DNA of 64,000 bases from Pseudomonas paralactis (lineage in GTDB: Bacteria; Pseudomonadota; Gammaproteobacteria; Pseudomonadales; Pseudomonadaceae), in assembly GCF_001439735.1 (NCBI RefSeq), contig NZ_JYLN01000008.1, positions 62,001-126,000 of the forward strand. Direction: 5' to 3'. Position numbers and translations under genes: made by a program. Under the pieces are notes generated by a model. The model made no database searches. It was not told the origin of the DNA and worked only from the letters and a program-made list of their open reading frames with translations. Below, piece by piece: positions 61,805 through 64,000 of this stretch; position 1 is the stretch's first letter, and every line of letters begins with the position of its first letter.

Positions 61805-63577
61805 TTAGTAAGTCCGAATCTTCGGTTCAAACGTCGGTACCGTCTTCGGCGAGAAGTTCACGGCACGCTTGGTTACGCGCTTGTCACCCGGGAAGTACAG
61901 GGTGTGGCACAACCAGTTTTCGTCGTCGCGATCTTCAAAGTCTTCACGAGCGTGAGCACCACGGGATTCTTTACGAACCTCGGCGGCGATCGCCGTCGCT
62001 TCAGCCACTTCCAGCAGGTTTTGCAGCTCAAGGGCTTCGATACGAGCGGTGTTGAACGCCTGGCTCTTATCGTTGATCTTGACGTTGGCGATACGCTTGC
62101 GCAGATCAGCCAGCTGGGCGATGCCCTTCTGCATGTATTCGCCGGTACGGAACACACCGAAGTAGTTCTGCATGCAGTTTTGCAGCTCGCGACGCAGGGT
62201 TGCTACGTCTTCGCCATCCGTGCGCTCGTTCAGAGCGTTCAGGCGCGCCAGGGCCGCTTCGATGTTGGCGTCGGTGGCGTCATCGTATTCGATGCCGTCA
62301 GTCAGCGCCTTCTCAAGGTGCAGGCCGGCCGCACGGCCGAATACCACCAGGTCGAGCAGCGAGTTGCCGCCCAGACGGTTGGCACCGTGAACCGATACGC
62401 AAGCCACTTCACCTACCGCGAACAGACCATGAATGATCTCGTCTTCGCCGTCGGCGTTCTGGGTGATTGCCTGGCCATGAATGTTGGTCGGCACGCCGCC
62501 CATCATATAGTGGCAGGTCGGAACCACCGGAACCGGAGCAACTACCGGGTCAACGTGGGCAAAGGTCTTGGACAGCTCGCAAATACCAGGCAGACGGCTG
62601 TGCAGCACTTCTTCACCCAGGTGATCGAGCTTGAGCAGTACGTGGTCGCCATTGGGGCCACAGCCGTTACCGGCGATGATTTCTTTAACCATCGAGCGGG
62701 CCACAACGTCACGACCCGCCAAGTCTTTGGCGTTCGGAGCATAACGCTCCATGAAACGCTCGCCGTGCTTGTTGATCAGGTAACCACCTTCACCACGGCA
62801 ACCTTCGGTCACCAGTACACCGGCGCCGGCGATGCCGGTCGGGTGGAACTGCCACATTTCGATGTCTTGCACCGGTACGCCAGCACGCAGTGCCATGCCG
62901 ACGCCGTCACCGGTGTTGATCAGGGCATTGGTGGTCGAGGCGTAGATACGACCTGCACCGCCGGTCGCCAGCACGGTGGCCTTGGCGCGGATATAGGTGG
63001 TTTCACCGGTTTCGATGCAGATGGCGATCACACCGACGAATTCGCCTTGTGCGTTCTTGACCAGGTCTACCGCGTAGTACTCGTTCAGGAACGTGGTACC
63101 GGCTTTCAGGTTGCCCTGATAAAGGGTGTGCAGCAGCGCGTGACCGGTACGGTCGGACGCAGCGCAGGTACGGGCAGCCTGCCCGCCTTTACCGTAGTCC
63201 TTCGACTGGCCGCCGAATGGACGCTGGTAGATACGGCCTTGCTCGGTACGCGAGAACGGCAGACCCATGTGGTCCAGCTCGAACACCGCGGCCGGGCCTT
63301 CCTGACACATGTATTCGATAGCGTCCTGGTCACCGATGTAGTCGGAGCCCTTGACGGTATCGTACATGTGCCAGCGCCAGTCATCGTTCGGGTCGGCGGA
63401 GGCGATGGCGCAGGTGATGCCACCCTGGGCCGATACGGTGTGCGAGCGCGTCGGGAACACCTTGGTGATCACGGCAGTCTTGTGACCGCCCTGAGCCAGC
63501 TGCAGCGCAGCGCGCATGCCCGCACCGCCGCCACCAATAATGATGGCGTCGAATGAAATAGTTGGAATGTTAGCCAT
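61805..63577 (-). CDS. sdhA: Succinate dehydrogenase flavoprotein subunit
   Basis: 590 residues. Oxidises succinate to fumarate. G-G-G-G-A-G-M dinucleotide loop at 15-21, His46 in R-S-H-T-V-S-A-Q-G-G for covalent FAD, and the active-site G-V/G-V-P-T-N and H-G-A-N-R-L-G-G-N-S-L segments. Peripheral on the cytoplasmic face, held by SdhB. Eleven bases before sdhB, three after sdhD. Confidence 0.98.
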   Translation of the reverse strand: MANIPTISFDAIIIGGGGAGMRAALQLAQGGHKTAVITKVFPTRSHTVSAQGGITCAIASADPNDDWRWHMYDTVKGSDYIGDQDAIEYMCQEGPAAVFELDHMGLPFSRTEQGRIYQRPFGGQSKDYGKGGQAARTCAASDRTGHALLHTLYQGNLKAGTTFLNEYYAVDLVKNAQGEFVGVIAICIETGETTYIRAKATVLATGGAGRIYASTTNALINTGDGVGMALRAGVPVQDIEMWQFHPTGIAGAGVLVTEGCRGEGGYLINKHGERFMERYAPNAKDLAGRDVVARSMVKEIIAGNGCGPNGDHVLLKLDHLGEEVLHSRLPGICELSKTFAHVDPVVAPVPVVPTCHYMMGGVPTNIHGQAITQNADGEDEIIHGLFAVGEVACVSVHGANRLGGNSLLDLVVFGRAAGLHLEKALTDGIEYDDATDANIEAALARLNALNERTDGEDVATLRRELQNCMQNYFGVFRTGEYMQKGIAQLADLRKRIANVKINDKSQAFNTARIEALELQNLLEVAEATAIAAEVRKESRGAHAREDFEDRDDENWLCHTLYFPGDKRVTKRAVNFSPKTVPTFEPKIRTY

Positions 63578-63580
63578 GAA

Positions 63581-63949
63581 TCAGATACCCCAAAGAATCT
63601 GCACACCCCAGACGAAGTAAGCGAACATCGCAACGCCGCATACTGCCTGGAAGAGGAAACGTACTGCAGTCGCGGACTTGCCCAGCGCCATCGGCGTCAG
63701 GTAGTCGGTCGCGATGGTCCACATGCCAACCCAGGCGTGTGCGCCCAGGGCTACAAGGGCCAGCAGACTGAAGATTCGCATCGCATTGTGGGAAAACAGG
63801 CCGTGCCATTGCTCATAGCCGATGCCCGGGTTTGCGACGAGGTATCCGATCAGGAAAATGAAATAAGCCGCGAGAACGACCGCAGACACACGCTGTGCCA
63901 TCCAGTCATAGAGGCCCGAACGCGACAGATTCGTTACGCTGGTTACCAT
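63581..63949 (-). CDS. sdhD: Succinate dehydrogenase membrane anchor SdhD
   Basis: 122 residues from ATG 63949 (AGGAG seven bases upstream); the TTG at 63955 is unlikely. Three membrane helices, with the conserved S-G-L-Y-D-W-M-A-Q-R (quinone site) and H-A-W-V-G-M-W-T-I-A-T-D-Y (haem-ligand His and Asp-Tyr) segments. Overlaps sdhC by seven bases. Confidence 0.96.
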   Translation of the reverse strand: MVTSVTNLSRSGLYDWMAQRVSAVVLAAYFIFLIGYLVANPGIGYEQWHGLFSHNAMRIFSLLALVALGAHAWVGMWTIATDYLTPMALGKSATAVRFLFQAVCGVAMFAYFVWGVQILWGI

Positions 63950-64000
63950 ATCCAAACTCCTGCCAGAACGATCAGCACCACGGAAATGGCGATGATGATT
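63943..64000 (-). CDS. sdhC: Succinate dehydrogenase cytochrome b556 subunit SdhC (last 18 codons)
   Basis: Only the C-terminus is in the window: a hydrophobic helix end, I-I-A-I-S-V-V-L-I-V-L-A-G-V-W-I-W, then TAA at 63945-63943. Position directly upstream of sdhD and the VLAGVWIW ending support SdhC. The rest lies beyond the right edge. Confidence 0.9.
   Translation of the reverse strand, partial: IIIAISVVLIVLAGVWIW

Overview
The window comes from a Pseudomonas chromosome, most likely the P. fluorescens group. The grounds are coding sequence close to known Pseudomonas proteins, the sdhCDAB-sucAB-lpdG-sucCD order, the fabA-fabB / hybrid kinase / TonB receptor / gpsA block that I recall from P. 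aeruginosa PA1609-PA1614, and many intergenic REP elements of two fluorescens-type families (GTGGGAGCTGGCTTGC and GTAGGAGCGAGCTTGC). No phage, insertion sequence or CRISPR array was found. All assignments are by reading; no database search was run.

Layout. 1-2.4 kb: end of a PLD3/4-like phospholipase D gene and a secreted M20 peptidase. 2.45-3.52 kb: a tandem array of 190-bp REP doublets. 3.5-6.8 kb: an unusual fusion (2Fe-2S flavoreductase plus M24 metallopeptidase) divergent from a MocR regulator. 7-9.4 kb: a small unknown gene, a PotF-like binding protein and a divergent LuxR regulator. 9.45-9.96 kb: a duplicated tRNA-Gly/tRNA-Glu pair with its own promoter and terminator. 10.2-20.6 kb: housekeeping and accessory genes (membrane protein, alpha/beta hydrolase, chemoreceptor, second MocR regulator, SDR, NADP-dependent reductase, pyrF, two-component system). 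21-28.6 kb, minus strand: AI-2E transporter, DUF4892, two coupled hydrolases, thioesterase, acyl-CoA ligase, then sixA, DUF4389 and gpsA.

29.8-36.8 kb: TonB receptor, periplasmic binding protein and a PA1611-type hybrid kinase form a tightly coupled operon, but the kinase is broken by a one-base deletion just after the H-box. fabA and fabB follow, with a candidate DesT operator. The 3' end of fabB, its terminator and half of the REP pair are tandemly duplicated. 37.3-45.9 kb: second chemoreceptor, amidohydrolase, OsmC, pirin, dienelactone hydrolase, htpG (with a sigma32-type promoter), two thioesterases and a small lipoprotein.

45.9-51 kb is an accessory insertion: a 1253-residue toxin-like protein (dermonecrotic-toxin-domain family) lies between a deleted remnant and an intact copy of a DUF599 gene, each next to a similar terminator. 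Its last ~95 residues carry a GHYLP motif that I recall from plant IQM calmodulin-binding proteins. This is the best candidate for new biology here. 51.2-64 kb: brnQ and the full TCA block (sucDC, lpdG, sucBA, sdhBAD and the end of sdhC), all on the minus strand.
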